From DASQYE01 sp036389675 (GTDB taxonomy: Bacteria > Acidobacteriota > Blastocatellia > Pyrinomonadales > Pyrinomonadaceae), in the NCBI GenBank assembly GCA_036389675.1, contig DASVWI010000015.1, positions 62,001 to 126,000 of the forward strand: DNA of 64,000 bases, in the 5' to 3' direction. The notes below the pieces were generated by a model, which saw nothing but the letters and a program-made list of their open reading frames with translations, was not told the origin of the DNA and did not search any database. Below, one piece after another: positions 41,368 to 54,700 of the stretch. The position numbers and the translations under genes are program-made. Positions within the stretch are counted from its first letter, which is position 1, and every line of letters starts with the position of its first letter.

Positions 41368-42489
41368 TCACCAACTGCCGCGCGTCAGGTAGTTCTTCGG
41401 CAATTCGTAGAGCATGGCCCGGCGCGAATGGCGCATGGAGTCATGTATGAAGCAGACGTGCGTACACCAGCATGCGCGGCCCGCGTCAATCCCGCGCAGC
41501 TCGCGCTCGCGCTCCTCAGCCGCCCAGAGCTTGCCGAAATCGAAATCGTAATCCGCAAGCGTGGCGAACTTTTCGCGCAGCTCGCAGGCGCGCACGTCGC
41601 CGTTGTAATCAATCACGGCTGTCGTCTCGCCCGCCGTGCAGGGGAACGGCCACGCGTTTGACCCGGCAAAGTTGGCGTGCTGCGTGCGGTAATGAGTCGT
41701 GATCGCGCCGACGTAAGCCACGTTTTTGACGAAGCGGCGCGAGGCGTCGTCACCGGCAAACATCCTGTCGCCGTAACGCTTGGTGAGGGACGCGACGCGC
41801 TCATACATTCCGGGCAGGACTTCCGCAGGCACGCGCTTGATCTCGTCGCCCGCGAGCGTCTCGCCGCGAACGATGTTGAAGTATTGGCCGTCCAGATTGA
41901 AATTGGCCCAGAGAAACTCGGAGAGCTTTTCTATCTCCTTATAATTTTCCGCGCACACGACCGTGTTGACGTTGAGCCGAAAGCGGTCGGCGTAACGGTC
42001 TTTCAGAGGATAGAGAAAGCGTATACAGTCGAGCGTCTTCTCCCAGTTGCCGGGCACGCCGCGGATGCGGTCGTGCGTCCCGCCGTAGCCGTCGAGCGCT
42101 ATGTTCAGGTATAGCTCAAGCGATGGGTGCGAGCCGAGCGCCCGGTCAACAATCTCGTGGACACGCGTTTTGATCAGCCCGTTGGTCGGGATGATGACGC
42201 GGCTGACGCCGTTGTTCGCCACAAACGTCTCTATGATCTCGGGCACGTCGCGGCGCAGCGTGGGCTCGCCGCCCGACAGCCAGAGGTCTGTGATGGGCGG
42301 CATGGTGCGCGAGACTTTTGCTATCTGCTCGAAGGTCAGATCGCCCGGCTGGTTCAGCTCCGCGTGATAAAAGCAGGTCTGGCAGAAGGCATTGCAGCGC
42401 GAGGTGACGAAAAGTATCACCGTGCCGAGCCGCTTTTCACGGTTCGTCGAGCGCAGCAGTTGAACTAATTGAACGGCTTTACCGGGCAC
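41368..42489 (-). CDS. Radical SAM enzyme with SPASM-like C-terminus
   Basis: 373 residues from the GTG at 42489. The SAM iron-sulfur motif is CNAFCQTC (CxxxCxxC), followed by LWLSGGEPTLRRDVPEI and PTNGL as in the SPASM/Twitch and heme-d1/PqqE-like families. The C-terminal GDVRACELREKF with other cysteines (RACWCTHVC) resembles an auxiliary cluster. The start overlaps the end of the glycosyltransferase by 25 bases, so the two act together. Substrate unknown. Confidence 0.87.
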   Translation of the reverse strand: MPGKAVQLVQLLRSTNREKRLGTVILFVTSRCNAFCQTCFYHAELNQPGDLTFEQIAKVSRTMPPITDLWLSGGEPTLRRDVPEIIETFVANNGVSRVIIPTNGLIKTRVHEIVDRALGSHPSLELYLNIALDGYGGTHDRIRGVPGNWEKTLDCIRFLYPLKDRYADRFRLNVNTVVCAENYKEIEKLSEFLWANFNLDGQYFNIVRGETLAGDEIKRVPAEVLPGMYERVASLTKRYGDRMFAGDDASRRFVKNVAYVGAITTHYRTQHANFAGSNAWPFPCTAGETTAVIDYNGDVRACELREKFATLADYDFDFGKLWAAEERERELRGIDAGRACWCTHVCFIHDSMRHSRRAMLYELPKNYLTRGSW

Positions 42490-43736
42490 TTGCGCGCTTT
42501 GCTTTCCAGAAGGACGGTCTTAGGGTTGCCAACGCCGTCAATGATGACAGTTTCCGTCGGGGATTTCAATTCGTAGGTGATGCCGCGCCAGATGATGCGC
42601 CGCGAGAAGGCTGCCGAGAGCGCGTTATAAAGATAGAGCACGGAGGCGACGGGCCACAACAGCAGTTGGGCCGGCAGGCCGGGTCGCAACTCCTTGCTGT
42701 GGGCCGCAAGCGCGAGCATGACGGCGCGCCAGCGCACGTAAGCCTTAGCCGTTCCGAGCCCGAAGATCAGTGCGACGAAGAGCAGCGGCGTCAGATACGA
42801 GAGCCCCAGCGCCGCACGCCCAAGCGTGAGCGCCAGACCGCCGAAGAAGACCGTCACAAAGAGGAAGCTTCCCACCAGCACGGCCTTCCAGAGATGGGGG
42901 GCGTAGACGCGTGTGATCTTCAATTGTCGCGTCGTGAACTCGATCAGTTCGAGAGGGCCACAGTCTTCAAAGGAGGGCGTGAGACAACCGGGCACGAAGT
43001 GGACGGGCAGGCGCGCCTCCTGTAGCACGCGCATCAGGGCGAAATCGTCGGAGAGCGCGCCGCGCCATCTCTCCCGCACATTCAGCCTCTCGAACGTCGC
43101 GCGGCGTATGGCCGTCGAGCCGCCCCAGCAAAAGTTCTTATCCGTGCGCTCGCCGAGAGCCGACGCAATAGAAGCGTTCCAACAAGATCGCAGGTGCGAA
43201 GCGAAACCGCCCCGGACAGGGATGAACCAGCGATAACCCGTCGCCGCGCCTGCGCTCGCGTCCTCAAGCGGCGCGACCAACATGCGAAGCCAGTCCCGTT
43301 GCGCTCTGGCGTCCGAATCGACGAAGACCAGCACGCTGCTCATGCCGTCTATCTCGGCGGCGGCGACGCGCAGGTTATGTACCTTCTGCCCGCTCTCTGT
43401 CGCCGCACCCGCCACCAGCACGCGCGACTTCACGTGGCTTCGCCCGGCAAGCTCCGAGCGCAACTCTTCAACGACGGAGAGCGCAGGGTCTTCGGCGCTG
43501 TCCGTCACGAAGATAATCTCGTAGGCCGGATAGTCTTGATTAAAGAGCGCGCGTAGATTGTCGCGCAGGCCCTGATCGAGCCCGCGACACGGCGCGATGA
43601 TGGAAGCGAAGGGAGTAAAACTCGTCCGTTCTCTCTTCAGCTCGCGCCGCACAAAGGCCAGATACCTGAACCCGCCCCGCAGCGATTCGATGCCCAGCGA
43701 CACGACCAACAGAGCGAAGAGATAGAAGACAAGCAT
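42465..43736 (-). CDS. Family 2/21-like membrane glycosyltransferase
   Basis: 423 residues. N-terminal helix (VFYLFALLVVSLGIESL), a GT-A domain with IIAPCRGLDQGLRDNL, DSDARAQRDW (metal-binding Asp), GG-ST-IRR, and DDFALMR as the base, then RQLKITR near the (Q/R)xxRW site, and C-terminal membrane helices. The pattern resembles ceramide glucosyltransferase (GT21) and HpnI-like enzymes. It probably attaches a sugar to a lipid. It precedes the radical SAM gene and follows nuoN by 23 bases. Confidence 0.85.
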   Translation of the reverse strand: MLVFYLFALLVVSLGIESLRGGFRYLAFVRRELKRERTSFTPFASIIAPCRGLDQGLRDNLRALFNQDYPAYEIIFVTDSAEDPALSVVEELRSELAGRSHVKSRVLVAGAATESGQKVHNLRVAAAEIDGMSSVLVFVDSDARAQRDWLRMLVAPLEDASAGAATGYRWFIPVRGGFASHLRSCWNASIASALGERTDKNFCWGGSTAIRRATFERLNVRERWRGALSDDFALMRVLQEARLPVHFVPGCLTPSFEDCGPLELIEFTTRQLKITRVYAPHLWKAVLVGSFLFVTVFFGGLALTLGRAALGLSYLTPLLFVALIFGLGTAKAYVRWRAVMLALAAHSKELRPGLPAQLLLWPVASVLYLYNALSAAFSRRIIWRGITYELKSPTETVIIDGVGNPKTVLLESKARKCPVKPFN

Positions 43737-43759
43737 AAATAGCGCACCCGCATCTCTTC

Positions 43760-45355
<1,596 letters not shown>

Positions 45356-45375
45356 GGAGTTTCCATCTCTGCCGT

Positions 45376-47103
45376 CTATTTATTCTGCATCTTCTCAGTG
45401 GAGCTCATCGTGACCGCCGGTGCGTTTGTCGCGGGCATGCCCGGAATCGGATAGTTCGGGCGAATATGGCGCACGACCGCATTGACGGGCTTCTGTATGT
45501 AATCAATAAAGGGCTTCGGATAGACTCCGATCCAGAGCGAGAGGATGAGCAGCGGCAGCATGTAGGCCCACTCGCGCCCGGTCATGTCCGGCAGCCGCTC
45601 GTTCTTCGGATTATCGATGTTGCCGAAGAACATGCGCTGGTAGAGCCACAGCATATAACCCGCGTTGAGGATAATGCCGAGCGCCGCCCACGCGGCCCAC
45701 CACGGATTAGCCTCGAACGCGCCCCGCATAGAGAGAAACTCCGAGATGAAGACGCACAGGAGCGGCAGGCCGATGGCCGTCATCGTCATCGCCAGAAAGA
45801 CAGCCGCATAGCCCGGCATGACGTGCGAGAGCCCGCCGAATTCCGCCACGTTGCGCGTATGCCTGCGCTCGTAGATGATGCCGACCAGCAGGAAGAGCGC
45901 GCCCGAATAGATGCCGTGATTAATCATGTGCAGCACCGCGCCGTTGACCCCGTTCGGATTCAAAGCGAACAGGCCCAGCATGACGATGCCCATCGAGGAA
46001 ACGGAAGAATAAGCGACCAGCTTCTTCACGTCGCCGTTGCGTTTGACGACGAAGTACATCGCCGCCAGCGCCCCGTAGATGATACCGATGATGGCGAGCA
46101 GCACCATGATGCTCCGCACGCCGAACGTCATACCGAAGTAATGCATGGAGGTTTCATCAGCCGAAGCCTTCGGAAACATCGGCAGGTTAAAGCGGAAGAA
46201 GCCGTATGTGCCGAGCTTGAGCAGTATGCCCGCGAGGATGACCGAGCCAGCCGTCGGCGCTTCGACGTGCGCGTCCGGCAGCCATGTGTGAAACGGAAAC
46301 ATGGGAACCTTGATCGCGAACCCCAGAGCGAAAGCGACGAACAGCAGCACCTGCATCGTTCCCATCGGCAGGATAGAGCCTAAGGCTTGCAGGTACATGA
46401 TATTGAACGTGCCCGTGCCGTTGGCACGCGCCGCGGCCAGAGTGTTGGTGAGCATCTCGCGCGCGGGCGTGTTCGAAGCGCCCGCTATGTTGTCCAGCGT
46501 CGCCCCCATGATCTGCGAGGTGAGCGCCGTGTCCTGCGTCAGAAAGTACATCTTGAGGACGCCGAGCAGCATGACGACCGAGCCGACCAGCGTGTAGAGG
46601 AAGAACTTGATCGCCGCATAGAGCCTGCGCTCGCCGCCCCAGATGCCGATCAAAAAATACATCGGCACGAGCGAGACCTCGAAGAAGAGGTAGAACAGGA
46701 ACAAGTCCATCGAGGCGAAGACGCCGACGACAGCCGTTTGCAGCAAGAGCAACAGGACGTAGTATTCCTTCTCGCGCTTCTCTATGTAGCGCCACGAAGA
46801 GAGCGCCGCGATCACACCCAAAAGGGTCGTCAGCACGATCAACAGCACGGCCACGCCGTCCGCGCCCATCTGGTATCGCGCGCCGATGACAGGAATCCAC
46901 TGGTGATCTTCGATAAACTGCATCCCGCCCGTCGTGCGGTCGTAAGCCAGTAGAAACAGCGAGACGATAAACGTCAGGCCGAACCACGCGGTCGTCCATT
47001 GCTTGATCAGCTTCGACTGCTCTTTCTTAAACACGGCGAGAATAAAGATCGCGCCGAGCGTTGGCAGCCACGTGATGATCGAGAGAAGAGAAGGAATTTT
47101 CAC
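45376..47103 (-). CDS. nuoM: NADH-quinone oxidoreductase subunit M
   Basis: 575 residues from the GTG at 47103 (VKIPSLLSI) with GGGGGAT upstream; a TTG at 47115 is possible. Membrane subunit with FFEVSLVPMYFLIGIWGGERR, KFFLYTLVGSVVMLLG and KVPMFPFHTWLPDAHVEAPTAGS, the NuoM signatures. Contains an insert near residues 200-235 with SQIMGATLDNIAGASN. Pumps protons; sits between nuoL and nuoN. Confidence 0.96.
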   Translation of the reverse strand: MKIPSLLSIITWLPTLGAIFILAVFKKEQSKLIKQWTTAWFGLTFIVSLFLLAYDRTTGGMQFIEDHQWIPVIGARYQMGADGVAVLLIVLTTLLGVIAALSSWRYIEKREKEYYVLLLLLQTAVVGVFASMDLFLFYLFFEVSLVPMYFLIGIWGGERRLYAAIKFFLYTLVGSVVMLLGVLKMYFLTQDTALTSQIMGATLDNIAGASNTPAREMLTNTLAAARANGTGTFNIMYLQALGSILPMGTMQVLLFVAFALGFAIKVPMFPFHTWLPDAHVEAPTAGSVILAGILLKLGTYGFFRFNLPMFPKASADETSMHYFGMTFGVRSIMVLLAIIGIIYGALAAMYFVVKRNGDVKKLVAYSSVSSMGIVMLGLFALNPNGVNGAVLHMINHGIYSGALFLLVGIIYERRHTRNVAEFGGLSHVMPGYAAVFLAMTMTAIGLPLLCVFISEFLSMRGAFEANPWWAAWAALGIILNAGYMLWLYQRMFFGNIDNPKNERLPDMTGREWAYMLPLLILSLWIGVYPKPFIDYIQKPVNAVVRHIRPNYPIPGMPATNAPAVTMSSTEKMQNK

Positions 47104-47155
47104 TGTATCCCCCAAAACAATTTATCAACAAAGCGGAATCTCAAAACGAAGGCCA

Positions 47156-49822
<2,667 letters not shown>

Positions 49823-49833
49823 AAGTTAAAGAG

Positions 49834-49909
49834 GTGATGAGCGACAAGCGATGAGCTTTAAAGCAAGTATCTGTCTTTAACTCATCACTCATGGCTCATG
49901 ACTCATCAC
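49834..49909. repeat. Heptamer inverted repeat, family B, copy 3, between nuoK and nuoL
   Basis: Left arm GTGATGA GCGACAA GCGATGA GC (49834 on); right arm ends CATGACTCATCAC (49909). The 24 bases 49860-49883, read on the minus strand, match 51068-51091 of the next element with one mismatch, so both copies share a core but lie in opposite orientation. Confidence 0.85.
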
Positions 49910-49914
49910 GCTGT

Positions 49915-50328
49915 TTACCATTTCAGCAGATCAATCTCGTCAACCCAGATCGTCTCTTTGTTGCGATAGAGGGCGATGACTATGCCGAGGCCGATGGCTG
50001 CCTCGGCGGCGGCGACGACGATGACGAAGACGGCGAAGACCTGCCCGGCGACGGCGTTAAGGTTTCCGGTCTCCTGCAAGTAGCGCGAGAAGGCTATGAA
50101 ATTCAGGTTGGCGGCGTTCAGGATCAACTCAATCGCCATGAAGATGACGATGATGTTGCGCCTGATGAGCACGCCCCCCACGCCGATGATAAAGAGCAGC
50201 GCGGCGATGACCAGAAACTTCGACAGATCAGGATTGCGTATGCCCTGCTTAATAATGGCCGCACGACCGCCTCCATCCGAAACGCCTTGCAGCAGGCCGA
50301 GCGCCACGGGAACGAACAGGTTGCTCAT
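49915..50328 (-). CDS. nuoK: NADH-quinone oxidoreductase subunit K with N-terminal extension
   Basis: 137 residues from the ATG at 50328 (MSNLFVPV; AGGAC upstream), 16 bases from nuoJ. Three helices with the two conserved glutamates: RRNIIVIFMAIELILNAANLN and VFVIVVAAAEAAIGLGIVIAL. NuoK is usually about 100 residues; the extra about 35 at the N-terminus (LLQGVSDGGGRAAIIKQGIR) add a hydrophilic segment. No internal ATG offers a shorter product. Confidence 0.94.
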   Translation of the reverse strand: MSNLFVPVALGLLQGVSDGGGRAAIIKQGIRNPDLSKFLVIAALLFIIGVGGVLIRRNIIVIFMAIELILNAANLNFIAFSRYLQETGNLNAVAGQVFAVFVIVVAAAEAAIGLGIVIALYRNKETIWVDEIDLLKW

Positions 50329-50344
50329 AGAGTAGAGTCCTCCC

Positions 50345-51007
50345 TCATCCTTGCTCTTCCGTCGCGGTGGTTGCTCTGAGGACTTCCGGGTCGACATCGT
50401 CGGCGGCGGCCTCCTGCTTGATGGTGCGCGCGAGCATGACCGAGCCGATGATGGCGACCAGCAGAAGCACGCTGGCGATCTCGAAGGGCAGCGAGGCGTA
50501 GCGATAGAGGCTTGCGCCGACGCGCTCCGTCTCCTTCGTGATTCTCATCGTGCCGGTCGCCGCCACTCCGAGCCCCTGCTCTGAGACAGCGCGCTGCGCT
50601 TCCGCCTGCCTGAGCACGAACTGGTCGCGCCTGTGCAATCCCTCCCAGCCCTGATGTATCGCGTAGACAAGGCCGAACGCGAGCAGCATCGCGAGGATGG
50701 CGCTGGCCCAGACCTGCGGCGCGCTGTTGAAGATCAACTCGCGCCCGCGCTCCTCCGCGCCGACGTTGACCAGCATGATGACGAACAGGAACAGCACCAT
50801 CACGCCGCCGATATAGACGAGGATTTGCACGCCCGCGATGAACTCCGCACCGAGCATGATGAAAAGGGCCGCGATTGAGACCAGCGCCGAGATGAGAAAA
50901 AGCGCGCTATGCACGGCATTGCGCGCCAGAATCGTCAACAGCGCGGTCACGAGCGCCGCGATCGCGAACACCCAGAAGAAGACCGCTTCCCAGCCAGATA
51001 AAGTCAT
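50345..51007 (-). CDS. nuoJ: NADH-quinone oxidoreductase subunit J
   Basis: 220 residues, five membrane helices. Signature HSALFLISALVSIAALFIML and VQILVYIGGVMVLFLFVIMLVN, the NuoJ pi-bulge region. It has a hydrophilic loop with AEAQRAVSEQGLGVAAT. The C-terminal TEEQG and stop are in heptamer-like sequence (CATCCTTGCTCTTCC on the plus strand). Precedes nuoK. Confidence 0.95.
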   Translation of the reverse strand: MTLSGWEAVFFWVFAIAALVTALLTILARNAVHSALFLISALVSIAALFIMLGAEFIAGVQILVYIGGVMVLFLFVIMLVNVGAEERGRELIFNSAPQVWASAILAMLLAFGLVYAIHQGWEGLHRRDQFVLRQAEAQRAVSEQGLGVAATGTMRITKETERVGASLYRYASLPFEIASVLLLVAIIGSVMLARTIKQEAAADDVDPEVLRATTATEEQG

Positions 51008-51014
51008 ATGAATT

Positions 51015-51124
51015 CAGTGGCAAGTGACAAGTGATGAGTGACAAGTTAGTAATGAGTCATGAGTGATGAGTTAAAGACGGATACTTGCTTTTTAACCTGT
51101 CACTGGTGACCTGTCTTGTCACTG
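51015..51124. repeat. Heptamer inverted repeat, family B, copy 4, between nuoI and nuoJ
   Basis: Left part: GTGGCAA GTGACAA GTGATGA GTGACAA (51017-51044) followed by AATGAGTCATGAGTGATGAG; right part ends TCTTGTCACTG (51124). The core 51068-51091 matches the minus strand of 49860-49883. Larger than other copies, perhaps because it is a composite of two elements. Confidence 0.8.
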
Positions 51125-51128
51125 CTTT

Positions 51129-51662
51129 TTATTCTTCGTATTTGACGGTTTCGCGTCCCTGTTCGAGCATCTCGCGATTCCAGACGAAACCGGCCCGCGA
51201 ATAGGTTGCGAGCTCAAAGTCCTGCGTCAGCTCAAGGCAACTGGTCGGGCAGGCCTCCTGACAGAGCGCGCAGAACATACAGCGAGAGGTGTCGAAGATG
51301 AACTCGTCGAGCACCTTCTTTTTGCGCGGCTTGCCCGCGACCATGATCTCTATGTCCATCGGCAGCACGTCTATGCAATCCTCCGGGCAGGCGAGCGCGC
51401 ACAGGTTGCAGGCGATGCAGAGCGTGTCGTGCGTCTCCGGGTCCATGTTCAGGCGCGGCGCGCCGTGAAATCGCGGCGCAACGTCGGCGCGCACCTTCGG
51501 ATACTGCTCCGTATAGATGCCGAAACCTTCGACCGAATTCTTGTCCGTGAGCGCGCCCAAATTGTACTTGAGCGTGAGGCCCATGCCCTTTAACAGATCA
51601 ATCATAAAGAAGCGTTTGAGCTTCTGCATGAACGTCGGCTGTGGAACATCTACTACTGGCAT
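51129..51662 (-). CDS. nuoI: NADH-quinone oxidoreductase subunit I (two 4Fe-4S clusters)
   Basis: 177 residues with GAGAGGTAGT upstream. Ferredoxin-like clusters CIACNLCALACPEDCI and CMFCALCQEACPTSCLE provide eight cysteine ligands for clusters N6a and N6b. It relays electrons from the peripheral arm to cluster N2 in NuoB, which is not in this window. Between nuoH and nuoJ. Confidence 0.96.
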   Translation of the reverse strand: MPVVDVPQPTFMQKLKRFFMIDLLKGMGLTLKYNLGALTDKNSVEGFGIYTEQYPKVRADVAPRFHGAPRLNMDPETHDTLCIACNLCALACPEDCIDVLPMDIEIMVAGKPRKKKVLDEFIFDTSRCMFCALCQEACPTSCLELTQDFELATYSRAGFVWNREMLEQGRETVKYEE

Positions 51663-51676
51663 AACTACCTCTCAAT

Positions 51677-53008
51677 TCATACTTGCGTGGTTGTCGGGGC
51701 GGCGGCAGCGGCGACCGCCGGTTTGCCCTGCGGCACGTCGACCAGTCGAATGTTGCGGCGCTGCGTCTTCAGGTTGAAATCGCGCGAGCGCCAGTTGATC
51801 ATCGACAGCACACCGGCTGTCACAAAGAGCCCGCCCCACCCGGCGACGATCATGATGATTTTCCCGATTCCCGTCAGATTAAGCCCCTGCGATAGGGAGT
51901 CTATTGTCTTGTAGCCACGCCAGCCGTCGAGCGCCTGCACGAGGAAGATGGCGAGCGCCGTCAAAACAATATTGACGAGCGTGGCGGGGATCAGCCACTT
52001 CCAGCCCAAATCCATCAACTGGTCGTAGCGATAGCGCGGCAGTGTCCAGCGTAACCAGAAGTAAGTGTAAAGCAACACCCCCATTTTGAGAACGAAGACG
52101 GTGATGCTGAGGATGACATAGAGATGGTGATAACCGTTGGCCTCCGTCAGCCTGTAGACGCCCGGCAAATACCACCCGCCCAGATAGAGCGACGTTGCCA
52201 TGGCGGCCACCACCACCATCGCCGCATACTCCGCCATGAAGAAGAGCGACCAGCGCATGCCGGAATATTCCGTGTGGAAACCGGCGACGATCTCAGACTC
52301 CGCTTCCGGCAGATCGAACGGCGCGCGATTGTTCTCCGCAATCCCGCTGATCAGAAAAACCATGAAGCCCATCGGCTGATAAAGGATGAACCAGATCGAG
52401 TCGGACTGCTGAGCGGAGACGATGCCGGAGAGCGAGAGCGTGCGCGCAAACATCAGCGCGCCGACCAGCGAGAGGCCCATCGCCACTTCGTATGAGACCA
52501 TCTGCGCGCTCGAACGAAGCCCGCCCATGAGCGCGTATTTCGAGTTGGACGACCAGCCCGCCAGAATCAGCGCCAGCACGCCGACGCTTGAGACCGAAAG
52601 CACGAACAGAAGACCGATGTTGATGTCCGTGATAACGCCCCAGTCCGGCGCAAACGGTATTACCGCGAAGACTATGAAGGCCGCGGCGACGGAGATGTAG
52701 GGCGCGAACTTGAAGATGAAGGGGTCGGCCTTATCGGGCGTGAGGTCTTCTTTCGTCAGGAGCTTGATGGCGTCGGCTATCGGCTGTAGCAGTCCATATG
52801 GGCCGACGCGCATAGGCCCTAGCCGCGCCTGCATGAAGGCCGAAATCTTGCGCTCGGCGTAGGTCGCATACATGGCCCAGACTGCCACTGCCGTGACGAC
52901 CGCGCCGATCTGTATGAAGGGCCAGACCACGTAGTTGACCGTGCCGGGCTCGAAGAACCTCAGCAGCAGGCTGTCTATAATATTCGGCGGCGCAAAGAGT
53001 GCGAGCAC
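51677..53008 (-). CDS. nuoH: NADH-quinone oxidoreductase subunit H
   Basis: 443 residues from a GTG (GAGAGAAGAAGT upstream). Eight or more helices, with YAERKISAFMQARLGPMRVGPYGLLQPIADAIKLLTKED near the quinone chamber and EAESEIVAGFHTEYSGMRWS, the NuoH signature. The C-terminal loop with TQRRNIRLVD and a tail of alanines is longer than in E. coli. Forms the quinone channel. Confidence 0.96.
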   Translation of the reverse strand: MLALFAPPNIIDSLLLRFFEPGTVNYVVWPFIQIGAVVTAVAVWAMYATYAERKISAFMQARLGPMRVGPYGLLQPIADAIKLLTKEDLTPDKADPFIFKFAPYISVAAAFIVFAVIPFAPDWGVITDINIGLLFVLSVSSVGVLALILAGWSSNSKYALMGGLRSSAQMVSYEVAMGLSLVGALMFARTLSLSGIVSAQQSDSIWFILYQPMGFMVFLISGIAENNRAPFDLPEAESEIVAGFHTEYSGMRWSLFFMAEYAAMVVVAAMATSLYLGGWYLPGVYRLTEANGYHHLYVILSITVFVLKMGVLLYTYFWLRWTLPRYRYDQLMDLGWKWLIPATLVNIVLTALAIFLVQALDGWRGYKTIDSLSQGLNLTGIGKIIMIVAGWGGLFVTAGVLSMINWRSRDFNLKTQRRNIRLVDVPQGKPAVAAAAAPTTTQV

Positions 53009-53022
53009 TTCTTCTCTCTCTC

Positions 53023-53481
53023 CTAAAACTCTATCTCGAAAACCTGATGGTGCGTCTGTTTCAGATCAACCAGCTCCCAATCGTCATCCAGCGTGCCAGA
53101 GCGATCAACGACCAGATAGGACGCCCACTCGCCGACGGGAAAGGGCGGCGTGTGCCATGTGCCCTTGTGATAAGCGTAGGGCAAGCGCCCGTCAACCAGA
53201 AAAGCGGCGATCCTTTCAATCGGCGGCACTGCGCCCTGACTCGGCGGCGCGACGGCGATCACCGATTGCGACGAGGCGAGCGGCGAGAAGACCTGCATCG
53301 TCCGCCTGTGCCGCGCCATGAAATCGAACCTGAATGGCCGCCTCTCCGAAGTTGCGCCCGTCAGGGAAGGCTTACCTTCGCCCAGATCAATCTCGACAGA
53401 GCCGCGACTGTCAATCAACACGCCGTAAGGCGCGAAGCTCGCGCGCGTCATCGGCTGAACCTTTAAGCGAACAACGTGCAT
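53023..53481 (-). CDS. Ureidoglycolate lyase (AllA)-family protein inside the nuo genes
   Basis: 152 residues. The pattern TRASFAPYGVLID, ERRPFRFDFMARHRRTMQVFSPL, VIAVAPPSQG, IAAFLVDGRLPYAYHKGTWHTPPFPVG and LVVDRSG corresponds to the ureidoglycolate hydrolase/lyase cupin family, with the conserved His and Trp in the HKGTWHTP strand. AllA cleaves ureidoglycolate to glyoxylate and urea. No other allantoin genes are near; location between nuoD and nuoH suggests either a passenger or a recruited cupin. Weak start signal. Confidence 0.8.
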   Translation of the reverse strand: MHVVRLKVQPMTRASFAPYGVLIDSRGSVEIDLGEGKPSLTGATSERRPFRFDFMARHRRTMQVFSPLASSQSVIAVAPPSQGAVPPIERIAAFLVDGRLPYAYHKGTWHTPPFPVGEWASYLVVDRSGTLDDDWELVDLKQTHHQVFEIEF

Positions 53482-53545
53482 AAAGCGGGGGTCGGGGGCC
53501 GGGGGTCAGGGAAGACGGTTTTGACCGGCCCACGACCTCTTGCCC

Positions 53546-54679
53546 CTATCTGTCTATCTCTCCGAGCACGATATCGAGCGTGCCGATGATGGCGACTACG
53601 TCTGCGATGAGATGGCCGATGCACATCTGGCGAAGGGCCTGCAAGTTGATTAAGGACGGCGGGCGCACGCGCACGCGCGCGGGGCTGGCCGTGCCGTCCG
53701 AGACCAGATAGCAACCGATCTCGCCCTTCGGCGCTTCAATCGAGTGATAGTAATCGCCGACGGGCGGCTTGATGATCTTCGGCACTTTCGCCATCACAGG
53801 CCCGTCCGGCAGCTTATCCAAAGCCTGCTGCACGATGCGCCGCGACTGTCGCATCTCCTCCATGCGTACGAGGTAGCGGTCATAGGTATCGCCGTTCTCG
53901 CCGACCGGCACGTCGAAGTCCATCTCGGCATAGGCGGCGTAGGGCCGCGCCTTGCGTACGTCCCACGCGACGCCCGAGCCGCGCAGCGCCGGGCCGGACA
54001 GTCCAATCGCCACGGCATCCTCGGCGGAGATAACGCCGATGCCGACCGTGCGCCCGAGCCAGATGCGATTCTCCGAGAGCAGCAGCTCGTATTCGTCTAT
54101 GCGCTTCGGAAAATTGTTGACGAAGCGGCGGACATCAGCGTCGAAATCGTCGTAGGCGTCGTTGGGCATGCCGCCGATGCGCCACGCGTGGCAGGTCAGG
54201 CGCGCGCCGAACTGACGCTCGAAAATCTTGAGAATCTCCTCGCGCTCGCGCAGAGCCCAGAGCAGGACTGTCACCGCGCCGATGTCGAGGGCGTGCGTGG
54301 CGAACCACAGCAGGTGCGAAGAGATGCGGTTCAGCTCCGTCATGATGGTTCGGATGTAATGGGCGCGCGGCGGAACGGGAAGGCCCATCATCTGCTCGAC
54401 GGTTTCGACCCAGACGAGCCCGTTCGAGACCGCAGAGATGTAATCGAGCCTGTCCCAGTAGGGCGCGATCATCGGATACTGCCTGTTCTCGGCGATCTTC
54501 TCCATGCCGCGATGCAGGAAGCCGATGTCACAATCCAGATCGATGACGGTCTCGCCGTCGAGCCTGAGGATGACCCTCAGCACGCCGTGCGTCGAAGGAT
54601 GCTGCGGCCCCATGTTGAGAATCATCTCGGGGCTGTCGAGCAGCGTCTCTCTGGTTGTCGCTATCTCTACCTGATGCAT
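53546..54679 (-). CDS. nuoD: NADH-quinone oxidoreductase subunit D
   Basis: 377 residues from the ATG at 54679 (MHQVEIATT); a TTG at 54694 is an alternative. The 49-kDa family signatures are MGPQHPSTHGVLRVILRLDGE, DCDIGFLHRGMEK, GYLHRGMEK-like and CHAWRIGGM. C-terminal DIVLGEIDR with the RPPSLINLQAL motif. With NuoB it binds quinone. Slightly shorter than the 400-410 typical of the family. Confidence 0.95.
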   Translation of the reverse strand: MHQVEIATTRETLLDSPEMILNMGPQHPSTHGVLRVILRLDGETVIDLDCDIGFLHRGMEKIAENRQYPMIAPYWDRLDYISAVSNGLVWVETVEQMMGLPVPPRAHYIRTIMTELNRISSHLLWFATHALDIGAVTVLLWALREREEILKIFERQFGARLTCHAWRIGGMPNDAYDDFDADVRRFVNNFPKRIDEYELLLSENRIWLGRTVGIGVISAEDAVAIGLSGPALRGSGVAWDVRKARPYAAYAEMDFDVPVGENGDTYDRYLVRMEEMRQSRRIVQQALDKLPDGPVMAKVPKIIKPPVGDYYHSIEAPKGEIGCYLVSDGTASPARVRVRPPSLINLQALRQMCIGHLIADVVAIIGTLDIVLGEIDR

Positions 54680-54700
54680 ACCCGCAAGGGGCAAGGGCCG

